The notes beneath the pieces were generated by a model, which saw nothing but the letters and a program-made list of their open reading frames with translations, ran no database searches and was not told where the DNA came from. 64,000 nucleotides of DNA, taken from NCBI RefSeq assembly GCF_000410875.1, contig NZ_AROI01000005.1:1-64000 (forward strand), given 5' to 3'. A program made the translations under genes and the position numbers. Positions 45,488-53,472 of this stretch are shown here, in pieces. The stretch is from Halopseudomonas pelagia CL-AP6 (GTDB taxonomy: Bacteria; Pseudomonadota; Gammaproteobacteria; Pseudomonadales; Pseudomonadaceae). How positions within the stretch are numbered: position 1 is the first letter of the stretch; the number at the start of each line of letters is the position of its first letter.

Positions 45488-46891
45488 CTATGGGTTTGGA
45501 GGCTTGTCGGTCACCGGAAAAATAAGACTGAAAACGGTGACTCCTCCTGGGATGCTACTCACTTTGGCAGAGCCACCATGTAAGCTCATGATAGAGCGAA
45601 TGATTGCCAGCCCAAGACCTGTTCCGCCTTCTGAGCGTGAACGGCTTGGGTCTACTCTGTAAAAGCGCTCAAATAAATGTGGAAGATGTTGAGCAGGAAT
45701 TCCTTCGCCTGTGTTAGATACTGCTAGAGAAATGGTCTGCTGTCGTCTTTCTATCGTGAGATGGACATTTGACATTGTTGGGCTGTGCCTGATGGCGTTG
45801 GATAACAGGTTTGATATCGCGCGCTGTATCATCAGTCGATCACCAAGGACAATGCCACCGCCGTCCATATTCAAGCCGATCTGCTTTTCTTCCGCTGGAA
45901 GACTAAACAATTCAATCAGGCGGGCGGCTTCATGCTCTAACTGTACTGGCTCGAAAGGTATCAAAGAAGCGGGGTGGTTTGTCTGAGCCAAGAATAACAT
46001 GTCAGATACTATTCGAGAGACGCGCTCAAGTTCCTCAGTACAGCATTCGAGTACTAACTTATACTCTTCTGGTGGACGCTTCTTCGACAACGTAACTTGA
46101 GCTTTTCCCATCAGATTAGAGATAGGTGATCGCAGTTCGTGAGCAAGGTCATCAGAAAACTGAGATAGCTGTTGAACTTCGTCATCGAGTCGATGGAGCA
46201 TAAAGTTAATAGCATGTGCCAAATCACTTAGCTCCTGAGGTAGTTGTTCAGTGGATATCCGATGCGTGAGATCCTGAGCAGACACTAACGATGCGATGTG
46301 GCGGAACCGTCTTAAGGGCGTGAGACCTCTCCGTACGATCCACCACGATCCGAAGCCAATCAGTGCTAAAAGTGCGGGGAAAAATAATAAAGCAGATTTG
46401 AGGTACATTCCCAATAATGTGGTGTCTTCAAATCTATCTACGGTCAACAATACTTTTACCGCGTTCCCATCGTTGAGCAACATTATTTTCGAAGCGGTCA
46501 GGAAATCAGTGCCTTTGTCGTCACTCCAGGCGGTAAATTCACTGTTGTCAGATGCTGATATGTCGGGCAACTTGCGAATTAACGATTCGTCACCTGCTGC
46601 AAGCAGGATTGTGGAGCGAGGTTTCAACGTATAAACAGTTAAACTTAAATTATTATGCCCCATCACCATGTCCAGCAGCGCATGGGGATGCTGAAGTAGT
46701 AAGCGTGCAGTCATATCGTCATTGAGGCTATGTTCGACTTGCTTTAGTTTGCCAGCTAGATTGTTCTTGGCTATCAAATCAAGCTGATAATTAAGTATAG
46801 CGTAGGTTAATATCGCTAGGATGACGACTAGCGCTGTTCCCATGAGGCTTACAGAAAGGCCCAGACGTAGAGATAAACTTGGTGGCTTCAT
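45488..46891 (-). CDS. cusS: Heavy-metal sensor histidine kinase (CusS/CzcS/IrlS type)
   Basis: A 467-residue kinase. Helix 1 (about 11-35) and helix 2 (about 165-187) enclose the periplasmic sensor. HAMP is followed by the H-box [14 protein letters not shown]-box [11 protein letters not shown] and G-boxes [22 protein letters not shown] and [12 protein letters not shown] are typical of metal sensor kinases. It overlaps the regulator gene by 4 bp, and the region has noticeably lower GC than the Cus operon, suggesting a separate origin. Confidence 0.9.
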   Translation of the reverse strand: MKPPSLSLRLGLSVSLMGTALVVILAILTYAILNYQLDLIAKNNLAGKLKQVEHSLNDDMTARLLLQHPHALLDMVMGHNNLSLTVYTLKPRSTILLAAGDESLIRKLPDISASDNSEFTAWSDDKGTDFLTASKIMLLNDGNAVKVLLTVDRFEDTTLLGMYLKSALLFFPALLALIGFGSWWIVRRGLTPLRRFRHIASLVSAQDLTHRISTEQLPQELSDLAHAINFMLHRLDDEVQQLSQFSDDLAHELRSPISNLMGKAQVTLSKKRPPEEYKLVLECCTEELERVSRIVSDMLFLAQTNHPASLIPFEPVQLEHEAARLIELFSLPAEEKQIGLNMDGGGIVLGDRLMIQRAISNLLSNAIRHSPTMSNVHLTIERRQQTISLAVSNTGEGIPAQHLPHLFERFYRVDPSRSRSEGGTGLGLAIIRSIMSLHGGSAKVSSIPGGVTVFSLIFPVTDKPPNP

Positions 46892-47562
46892 CCTCTGTCC
46901 TCTAGCACATAGCCAACGCCTCTTATCGTGTGAATTAACTTTGCCTCAAAAGGCTCATCAATCTTTGCCCGAAGTCTGCGTATGGAAACCTCAACGACGT
47001 TGGTATCGCAATCAAAGTTCATATCCCACACTAAAGAAATAATCTGTGTGCGTGATAGCACTTCGCCAGCCTTCCTCATTAACAAGTGCAGAAGAGCAAA
47101 TTCCTTACTAGTTAGATCAATACGTTGATTTCCTCGATAAGCTCGATGTCTCGCGGGATCTAGTTCAAGATCACTAACTTTTAACACAGAGGATACGGGC
47201 ATCTGTTCGCTACGCCTAAGCAAGGTGCGAATGCGAGCAAGCAACTCAGGGAACTCAAAAGGCTTAACCAAATAATCGTCAGCCCCCAAATCCAAGCCCT
47301 TTATTTTGTCAACCAAGCGTCCCCTGGCCGTAAGCATAATGACGCGTGTACCGCTGCGGCCTCGAATATACTTTAGGACATCCCAACCATCGATTTCAGG
47401 TAGATTGACGTCGAGTATGACTAGGTCATAGTCATACTGATTGACCAAGTGAAGCCCATCTACACCATTCGCAGCTTTATCTACTACATAACCACTTTCG
47501 CTCAGCCCTTGGTGTAAGTAGTCTGCGGCCTTGGGTTCGTCCTCAACAATAAGGATTCGCAT
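46888..47562 (-). CDS. cusR: Heavy-metal response regulator (CusR/CopR/IrlR type)
   Basis: A 224-residue OmpR-family regulator: receiver with VEDE, phospho-Asp in [20 protein letters not shown] and [18 protein letters not shown], then a winged helix ending [14 protein letters not shown]. The whole pattern is that of the CusR/CopR group. It should bind TNACA-N4-TGTNA boxes such as those before cusC, the PtrA-like genes, the porin and the czc operon. No such box is seen before this gene itself. Confidence 0.92.
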   Translation of the reverse strand: MRILIVEDEPKAADYLHQGLSESGYVVDKAANGVDGLHLVNQYDYDLVILDVNLPEIDGWDVLKYIRGRSGTRVIMLTARGRLVDKIKGLDLGADDYLVKPFEFPELLARIRTLLRRSEQMPVSSVLKVSDLELDPARHRAYRGNQRIDLTSKEFALLHLLMRKAGEVLSRTQIISLVWDMNFDCDTNVVEVSIRRLRAKIDEPFEAKLIHTIRGVGYVLEDRG

Positions 47563-48213
47563 GATAACGACCTTTCTATAATATTCGGTAGTAAGAAACT
47601 GTTGTTTTTATATGCGTTTTTTATATGTGTTATACAACAGTATGCTGCTTCCTTCTGGTTCATTTCGCGCTACACAACAGAGCCGCGAGGCGGCCGTATT
47701 GTGGTGACAATATGTCGCATTGTATTTGTCGCATTGTATTTGTCGCGTATTTTAGCAGAATTCTCATCTGCATAAAGGTGATAATATCAATAGATAATAT
47801 AAGAAAAGCTCCTTATTAAGCATTTTTATTTAAGTCGACATTCAGGTTGGACTACGCGACGGCGAAAAAAGGCCGGATTTCCGTTAACTGGCACTACCCT
47901 GGGTTCAATTCGGCAAAATGCGTGGACCTCACTGGGTATTTCCTCGTCATGATTTCCTTTTTTTATTCTGTCGCCATGCTAGGCGTAAATTGGTGATGCG
48001 CTAGCCCTAGATCGAATCAACCATTAGCGAGTGGTTCCCTGAGATCCTCGTTGCTGAGGATCTTGATGCACCGCTTGCATCATTGGGTCACGCGTATGAT
48101 TACACCGACCGAATGGCCGAATGAGCGGCCAGATTTATAGCCCTGTGAACTCGTCACAGCTGGAAATAGCCGTGTGATCGCTGGTTCTGAGACTTATTTA
48201 GAGTGCCCATAGG
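47563..48213. other. 651-bp stretch without a gene, partly AT-rich
   Basis: The first part is very AT-rich and likely contains the cusRS promoter. A 14-bp unit TGTCGCATTGTATT is present twice in tandem at 47713-47740, followed by a partial third. From 47.85 to 48.2 kb I can support no coding sequence. Confidence 0.5.
47713..47746. repeat. Tandem 14-bp repeat
   Basis: Two perfect copies and a partial third of TGTCGCATTGTATT, about 150 bp upstream of cusR. It could be a multi-site operator or simply a simple-sequence expansion. Confidence 0.75.
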
Positions 48214-48252
48214 CAAAAAGCCAATTAGATAACGATCTTAACTGGCTTTTTG
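48214..48252 (-). terminator. Terminator of the PtrA-like gene
   Basis: CAAAAAGCCA and TGGCTTTTTG arms with inner pairs (AGAT/ATCT) and a U-rich 3' side on the minus strand, about 45 bp after the stop of 48298-48513. The symmetric A/T ends make it work on either strand. Confidence 0.72.
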
Positions 48253-48297
48253 AACTGCTAGGTATAAACAGCGCAGCAATTAGTAAAAATATAATAA

Positions 48298-48513
48298 TTA
48301 GTTTTGAGCTTCAGCGCCTTTTTTTGTCTCCTTTTTGAGCTTGCTCTCTTCCTGTTTTGTAACGTTCGTATTATCGCCGTCACTTTGTATATGCAGCGGA
48401 GCCCTAGCGGCGGGTACTCCGCTGAGGGCGCGATCACTCCCATCCTCAGCCCACGCGCCAATTGACATCAATGCGATCACAAAGGGTATAGCCAATTTAC
48501 TGATTGATTTCAT
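48298..48513 (-). CDS. Small secreted PtrA-like protein, second copy
   Basis: 71 residues: signal peptide ending GAWAEDGSD, then RALSGVPAARAPLHIQ and a Lys/Glu-rich tail (KQEESKLKKETKKG). It shares the EDGSDxAxSGVPxAxAP block with 45146-45325 but has a different tail, without the His-Cys end. A strong GAGGAGG site stands before ATG 48513. It has a CusR-type box 66 bp upstream and its own terminator, so it is a single-gene copper-responsive unit by inference. Confidence 0.75.
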   Translation of the reverse strand: MKSISKLAIPFVIALMSIGAWAEDGSDRALSGVPAARAPLHIQSDGDNTNVTKQEESKLKKETKKGAEAQN

Positions 48514-48578
48514 AGAACCTCCTCGTTTGTATTTGCAGCAGCTTACAGTAGAGGAGTGACAGCAAGCTGAGCACAAAA

Positions 48579-48593
48579 TGACAAATCTGTTAT
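48579..48593. promoter_or_regulatory. CusR/CopR-type box before the second PtrA-like gene
   Basis: TGACA-AATC-TGTTAT, fitting TNACA-N4-TGTNA, 66 bp upstream of the minus-strand start. Confidence 0.6.
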
Positions 48594-48669
48594 TAATGTT
48601 ATTTTCTTAGTATAAACGTCTGCGCGCCCGACATTTATTCGTGACAAAAGTGCCTGGGAATTGTATTTA

Positions 48670-48684
48670 TGTCAAAATTGTAAT
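48670..48684. promoter_or_regulatory. CusR/CopR-type box before the porin gene
   Basis: TGTCA-AAAT-TGTAAT, 119 bp upstream of the porin start and 91 bp from the box facing the other way. It deviates from TNACA at one base. Confidence 0.58.
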
Positions 48685-48802
48685 GGTGCGGTCAGCTAGG
48701 TGTTATTTATAGTCGGTATACTAAGATGTATAGCTAAAAGTCAAGTAAAACGGATCCCGATGTCATGCACGGTTGATGTTATCCACGGTTAAGGAGTAGC
48801 TG

Positions 48803-50119
48803 ATGAATGTAAGAAAAGTCCTTTTTTCTGCCTTTGTGTTGGGCGTTGGTTCAGGTGGTGCGGTCGGTGCCGAACAGGCCACTGGATTCGTGGAGGGAAT
48901 CAGTCTCGACGTGACTAATCGAAATTTTTATTTCAATCGTGACTTTCGCAACGGTCAGTCCAGCCCGACAGGTAATGGTTACTCTGAGGAATGGGCTCAT
49001 GCCATTATCGGAGAGTTCCGGTCAGGTTTTACTGATGGTGCTGTCGGTTTTGGTGTGGACGCTTTTGCAATGCTTGGGCTGAAGCTTGATTCCGGTGGTG
49101 GGCGCTCAGGAGCAGGCGGTTCCGTTGATCTGCTGCCTTATGACAGTGCTGGTCGACCCGAAAGCAGCTATTCGAAAGTAGGGGGCGCCTTAAAAGCGAG
49201 GCTTCAAGATACCGAGGTCAAGATAGGGGATATATTTCCGCAAACACCAGTTGTTTACTATGGTGATTATCGGTTATTACCACAAAGCTTTCGTGGCCTT
49301 AGTCTGGTCAGTACTGATATCGATAAGTTGACTGTCCAGGCGGGACGTCTCCACTCAATGAGTCAACCCAATACAAGTAGTATGCGAGACGATTTTGCCA
49401 CTTTCTACGCTGGCCCGGTGGATTCTCCCTGGGTCGCCTATTTTGGTGGAGATTATGATCTTAGTCGTAATATAAATGTAAGTCTTTACACCAGTCGCCT
49501 TAAGGATGCTTGGAATCAGCATTACGCAGGCACTTCATTTAATTATCCCTTGGCGAATAATATTACTCTGACAGGTGGGCTTAACTATTATAAGGCGGTT
49601 GATGAAGGTCGGAAATTATTAGGTCGTTTTGACAATGATATCTACAGCGGAAATGCAGGTGTGCAGTTTGGTCCACACACCGTCACCGTTGCATTACAAA
49701 GAAACAGTGGCGACGACGATTTTGATTATTTACGTCAATCCGGTTCTATTTATCTGGATAACTCAATCCAGTATAGCGACTTTAATTCACCCAAAGAAAA
49801 TTCCCGTCAGATCCGTTACAACTTAGACTTGGCAACTTTTGGATGGCCGGGACTGAGTCTGATGACCCGCTACGCGCAAGGTCGAGATGCAAACTATTCC
49901 GGGGCTAATGAGGTATACGTTCGCCGAGATGAGGCCGGTACGCCGTTGACAAACCAAAAACGTTGGGAGCGGAACGTAGAGGCGACTTACGTGCTTCAAA
50001 GTGGAGGTATGAAAGGTTTGACATTCAGGCTTCGCCAGGCGACTACCCGCGCTACAGAGTTTGAGTCCGACCTTGATGAAGTTCGTCTTATTGTAGAGTA
50101 TCCGCTGGAAGTGCTTTGA
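48803..50119 (+). CDS. OprD-family outer-membrane porin
   Basis: A 438-residue porin: signal peptide (cleavage near VGAEQ), then GFVEGISLDVTNRNFYFNRDFR, which is the first OprD strand pattern, and 18-strand barrel spacing to the end RLIVEYPLEVL. OprD channels admit basic amino acids and other small substrates; the substrate here is unknown. In Pseudomonas, metal-sensing two-component systems lower or raise OprD-type porins, and a CusR-type box precedes this gene. Lower GC matches cusRS, so it may have come with them. Confidence 0.9.
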   Translation: MNVRKVLFSAFVLGVGSGGAVGAEQATGFVEGISLDVTNRNFYFNRDFRNGQSSPTGNGYSEEWAHAIIGEFRSGFTDGAVGFGVDAFAMLGLKLDSGGGRSGAGGSVDLLPYDSAGRPESSYSKVGGALKARLQDTEVKIGDIFPQTPVVYYGDYRLLPQSFRGLSLVSTDIDKLTVQAGRLHSMSQPNTSSMRDDFATFYAGPVDSPWVAYFGGDYDLSRNINVSLYTSRLKDAWNQHYAGTSFNYPLANNITLTGGLNYYKAVDEGRKLLGRFDNDIYSGNAGVQFGPHTVTVALQRNSGDDDFDYLRQSGSIYLDNSIQYSDFNSPKENSRQIRYNLDLATFGWPGLSLMTRYAQGRDANYSGANEVYVRRDEAGTPLTNQKRWERNVEATYVLQSGGMKGLTFRLRQATTRATEFESDLDEVRLIVEYPLEVL

Positions 50120-50306
50120 TCGGCTTTGCCGCCGAACAACGCTTTTGGACTTATTATTATCTGACTGCGTCAGCTTTGCTAAAAGTCGACTAGCTAGATT
50201 TTCTCGTCATTATTTCGTTCCGATGTTTTGATAATTTAACGACGATCAGCGTCTTACCACCGTATTCGTCTCTTGAGCTTATTTGCTCCTTCCAATGAGA
50301 TGCTTT

Positions 50307-50331
50307 AGCGCCTTAATTGGCGCTTTTTTTT
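50307..50331 (+). terminator. Intrinsic terminator of the porin gene
   Basis: AGCGCC - 6-nt loop - GGCGCT followed by a T-run of eight, about 190 bp beyond the porin stop. Confidence 0.88.
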
Positions 50332-50580
50332 GCTTTACGGATCAGTCCCAGCAATGCCGTGCATCCTAACAAATTGATATCCGATGTCAGTGTCCCTGAA
50401 TTTAGTGGTTTTTGCAGGTCTGAATCATAACCAGGTTATCGAGGCTGTTTTATTTAAGTCAGGTCTTGGTGACTGCGGTTGTCTTGCTGGAAGAAGTTCC
50501 TCTCAGCGCGATTGTCCTCCAACTGGTTTTTGTTTTTTCAAACAGGGGCTAACAAAAACGCAGCCATAGAAACCTGAAAA

Positions 50581-50594
50581 TAACAGGATTGTCA
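50581..50594. promoter_or_regulatory. CusR/CopR-type box in the czc leader
   Basis: TAACA-GGAT-TGTCA fits TNACA-N4-TGTNA. It is 337 bp before czcC, so the promoter would give a long leader. Confidence 0.5.
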
Positions 50595-50930
50595 CTTGCG
50601 GTTAACTCTCTGGTTAACCTCATCCGGGATAATGGCTCCACGGATTACATTCGAATACCACGGCGAGAGCGCTATGGAATATCGCGAAATATGGACGAGA
50701 TGAGGTTAGCTTTCGTACTGTTTGGAGTGAGCACGGAGTTATGCCAGAAGATCTCGGCTTACGCCTAATGATGACCCACCTATATGGATTCGGTGTGAAC
50801 GCGGATGAGTCTTCGCCTAATGACGAAGCTTGAAAGCGTGAAACGTTGATTGTGAAAAGTCACCTAGGCAGCGTCACTGTGATCTCCATCGAGCTGACCC
50901 TACTACATTTCAATTGTTGTTCAACCTAAC

Positions 50931-52355
50931 ATGAGGTGGCTTATGCTTGCCCTTTTTTGTTGTCGTCTGCGTGCGTCCGGGTGGTCGCGTCAGGCGAGGC
51001 TTTTGCTCTTCGGTAGCATGTTAATGGGATGGTCTAGCTTTGGTTGGCCAGCTGATCGTGATACCGCGATCCTGACCTTGTCAGAGACCCTGGCTCGTGT
51101 TCTGCAGTCCAACCCCGAACTGGCTGTTTACCCCTATGAAATCCGTGCAGCCGAAGCAAGAACACTACAGGCGGGTCTGCGACCCAATCCCCGTATCTCT
51201 GTGGACGTCGACAATGTCCTTGGCAGTGGAGCACTCTCCGGTATTGACGCAATGGAAACCACGCTTGCGCTTAGCCAGGTAATTGAGATGGGTAATAAGC
51301 GTAGCCTTCGACGTGACGTCGGTAGTTGGCAGGGCCAGGCGGTAGAGCGTGACTATGAACTTGCGCGCCTTGATGCTCTGGCGGCAGCTGCAAGCCGCTA
51401 CCTTGAAGTCGCACAAACCCAGAGGTTGCTGAATTTCTCAAAGCAGATTGTTGAATGGACTCAAGCTTCTGAAGCCGTGGCCAAGAGGCGTTTCGACGTG
51501 GGTGGCGCTAGTAGGGCCGAGCTCGGCCGCGCCCGCACAGATTCGATGCAGGCTTCGCTGGAGACTAGCAATCTCGAAGTACGGCTGGCGAGCGCCAAGC
51601 GCCGCCTGGCAGGTTTATGGGGAGAGACTGAACCCGATTTCGCTATTGTGGGGGCGGAACTTTTTTCATTGGTGGAAATACCAGACTTTACCCGCGTTCG
51701 GGCCCAGCTTGAGCAAGCACCGCAGTTGCAACGGTTCCTGACCCAGCGCAGGTTGCGCCAGGCCCAACTTGAACTCGCCATCGCGGCGGGCCGGCAGGAC
51801 ATTGAGATCGGTGCCGGTTTCAAACACCTTCGAGAAACCAACGATATCGGAATGGTGCTGCAGTTCTCCATGCCGTTGGGCTTGAACGACCAGAATCAGG
51901 GGAATATCCAGGCCGCGCGTGAGGACCTCGCGGTACTCGACATGGAGGAGGAGGCAACACGGGTCAGGATTTTTACCGAGCTACGCAACGCATACGCTCA
52001 ACTCGAACAGACCCGTCGCCAGGTCACGGTTCTGCGTGACGACATACTGCCCGAAGCACGGGAGACTCTGGAGTTGATCCAGGAAGGTTACCGCGCAGGC
52101 CGTTTCTCCTACCTTGAGGTCGTGCAAGCCCGACAGCAAGTGCTCGCGGTCGAGAACGATGCAGTTTTGGCTGCTACCGACTTTCACCAGACCCTTATAA
52201 CCCTAGAATCCCTTACTGGTCAGCCTCTGACGGGTGCCGGACAAACTCTTACCCGTACCAACACCACCAACGGTCCGCCCTCCGAATTCCGTTTGCCATA
52301 CCTAGATGGGTCCGCTGTTGATGAGCAAACGTCACGACAGGAAAAGTCACGATGA
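50931..52355 (+). CDS. czcC: Outer-membrane factor of the Czc-like system
   Basis: A 474-residue TolC-family protein (CzcC group). A long N-terminal signal/hydrophobic region ends near SFGWPADRD, then LTLSETLARVLQSNPELAVYPYEIRAAEARTLQAGLRPNP begins the repeat domain (pattern only). The C-terminal half repeats it. It is the outer channel of a trans-envelope divalent-cation pump. The stop overlaps the adaptor start by 4 bp. Confidence 0.9.
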   Translation: MRWLMLALFCCRLRASGWSRQARLLLFGSMLMGWSSFGWPADRDTAILTLSETLARVLQSNPELAVYPYEIRAAEARTLQAGLRPNPRISVDVDNVLGSGALSGIDAMETTLALSQVIEMGNKRSLRRDVGSWQGQAVERDYELARLDALAAAASRYLEVAQTQRLLNFSKQIVEWTQASEAVAKRRFDVGGASRAELGRARTDSMQASLETSNLEVRLASAKRRLAGLWGETEPDFAIVGAELFSLVEIPDFTRVRAQLEQAPQLQRFLTQRRLRQAQLELAIAAGRQDIEIGAGFKHLRETNDIGMVLQFSMPLGLNDQNQGNIQAAREDLAVLDMEEEATRVRIFTELRNAYAQLEQTRRQVTVLRDDILPEARETLELIQEGYRAGRFSYLEVVQARQQVLAVENDAVLAATDFHQTLITLESLTGQPLTGAGQTLTRTNTTNGPPSEFRLPYLDGSAVDEQTSRQEKSR

Positions 52356-53458
52356 ACAAACTATTGAATCTGGTACTTGGCTGTTTGCTCCTAGTTGCGC
52401 AACCGCTCCAGGGTGTCCTTGCCGCAACCGATCCTAAAAAGGAAACACAAGCCACTCACGCCAGAGAAAACGCTTCGCATCAGCATGCAGCGGAGGAGTC
52501 AGACGCTGAAGCACAGGACTCTGAAGAGGGACACTCTGAGGAGGAAGGTAATCCTGCCGCGGAGGAAGTAGGACATGCCGATCATGCTGAAGAAGTACAG
52601 GGTGAGGGCCACGAAAGTCATGAAGACAGCGAAGAGCCGGTTCTGACTCTCAGTGCCGATCTGTTACGGGATTTAGGTGGTGAAATTGCCGTCGCGGACG
52701 CGGGTGTCATCCGGCAGCAGGTGTCATTGCCGGGAGAGATCCAGCTTAACAAGGAGGCAGTCACTCACATCAGTCCGCGTTTCGCCGCGAAAATCGTAGA
52801 GGTGCGTGCCAAAACTGGTGACAAGGTCAGCGCAGGCCAGACCCTTGCTGTGGCAGAGAGCTCGGAAACTCTTGCACGCTTCAGTCTTCAATCGTTAATC
52901 AGCGGCGTGGTGATCAACCGGGAGGTTACTCTGGGCGAGCATCTGTCTCCAAGCGACACTGCCTTTGTGGTCGCGGATATGTCAACTCTTTGGGCCGACA
53001 TTGCGCTATATCCAAGGCAAGTGCCATTGGTGAAGGTTGGCCAGTCGGTCCGCCTGAGCACCAACTATGGCCCGGAGGCGGTTGATGCCCGTATTGATTA
53101 TGTCTCTCCCTCGGTAGATGAGCGCACGCGTACTGGCTTGGCCCGTGTGTTTCTGTCCAACGAAAACCAGGCGTGGAAACCGGGTATGTTCGTTCAAAGT
53201 GACATAGCCATCGGCGAATATCCGGTGGATGTTGTCGTTCCCGAGAGCGCAATCATCGATTTGGAAGGCCAAACAACGATTTTTGTAAAGGAAGGTGAGC
53301 GTTGGGAGCCGCGACCGGTAACCGTAGGTCGCGACGATGGAAAAATGGCAGAGATCCTCAGCGGTCTCCAGCCCGGTGAAAGTTACGTAATCCAAGGCGG
53401 ATTCGTGCTCAAGGCGCAGCTGCAAAAGAATGAATTCGAATCCGGTCACAACCACTAG
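52352..53458 (+). CDS. czcB: Adaptor protein of the Czc-like system
   Basis: A 368-residue adaptor. After the signal peptide comes a long His/Glu/Ala/Ser-rich segment (about 30-95; HARENASHQHAAEE, HADHAEEVQGEGHESHED) that should chelate Zn/Cd/Co/Cu. It is followed by LTLSADLLRDLGGEIAVADAG, the sandwich-hybrid domain (VTHISPRFAAKIVEV) and a beta-barrel. Acidic-His N termini of this type are the CzcB hallmark. It does not have a CusF-like end. Confidence 0.9.
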   Translation: MNKLLNLVLGCLLLVAQPLQGVLAATDPKKETQATHARENASHQHAAEESDAEAQDSEEGHSEEEGNPAAEEVGHADHAEEVQGEGHESHEDSEEPVLTLSADLLRDLGGEIAVADAGVIRQQVSLPGEIQLNKEAVTHISPRFAAKIVEVRAKTGDKVSAGQTLAVAESSETLARFSLQSLISGVVINREVTLGEHLSPSDTAFVVADMSTLWADIALYPRQVPLVKVGQSVRLSTNYGPEAVDARIDYVSPSVDERTRTGLARVFLSNENQAWKPGMFVQSDIAIGEYPVDVVVPESAIIDLEGQTTIFVKEGERWEPRPVTVGRDDGKMAEILSGLQPGESYVIQGGFVLKAQLQKNEFESGHNH

Positions 53459-53472
53459 TTTAGGGGAACAGT

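Larger units (their letters stand above)
50120..50930. other. 811-bp regulatory region before the czc operon
   Basis: It contains the porin terminator (50307-50331), a CusR-type box (50581-50594), a repeated GGTTAAC (about 50600-50620), and a frame of about 30 codons at 50741-50833 (MPEDLGLRLMMTHLYGFG...) whose reading continues upstream in the same frame to about 50697 without a start. That looks like a gene remnant. Nothing else can be supported. Confidence 0.5.

Noticed and set aside
50384..50569. Plus-strand 61-codon frame before the czc operon
   Set aside because: No ribosome site and no recognisable pattern; probably chance.
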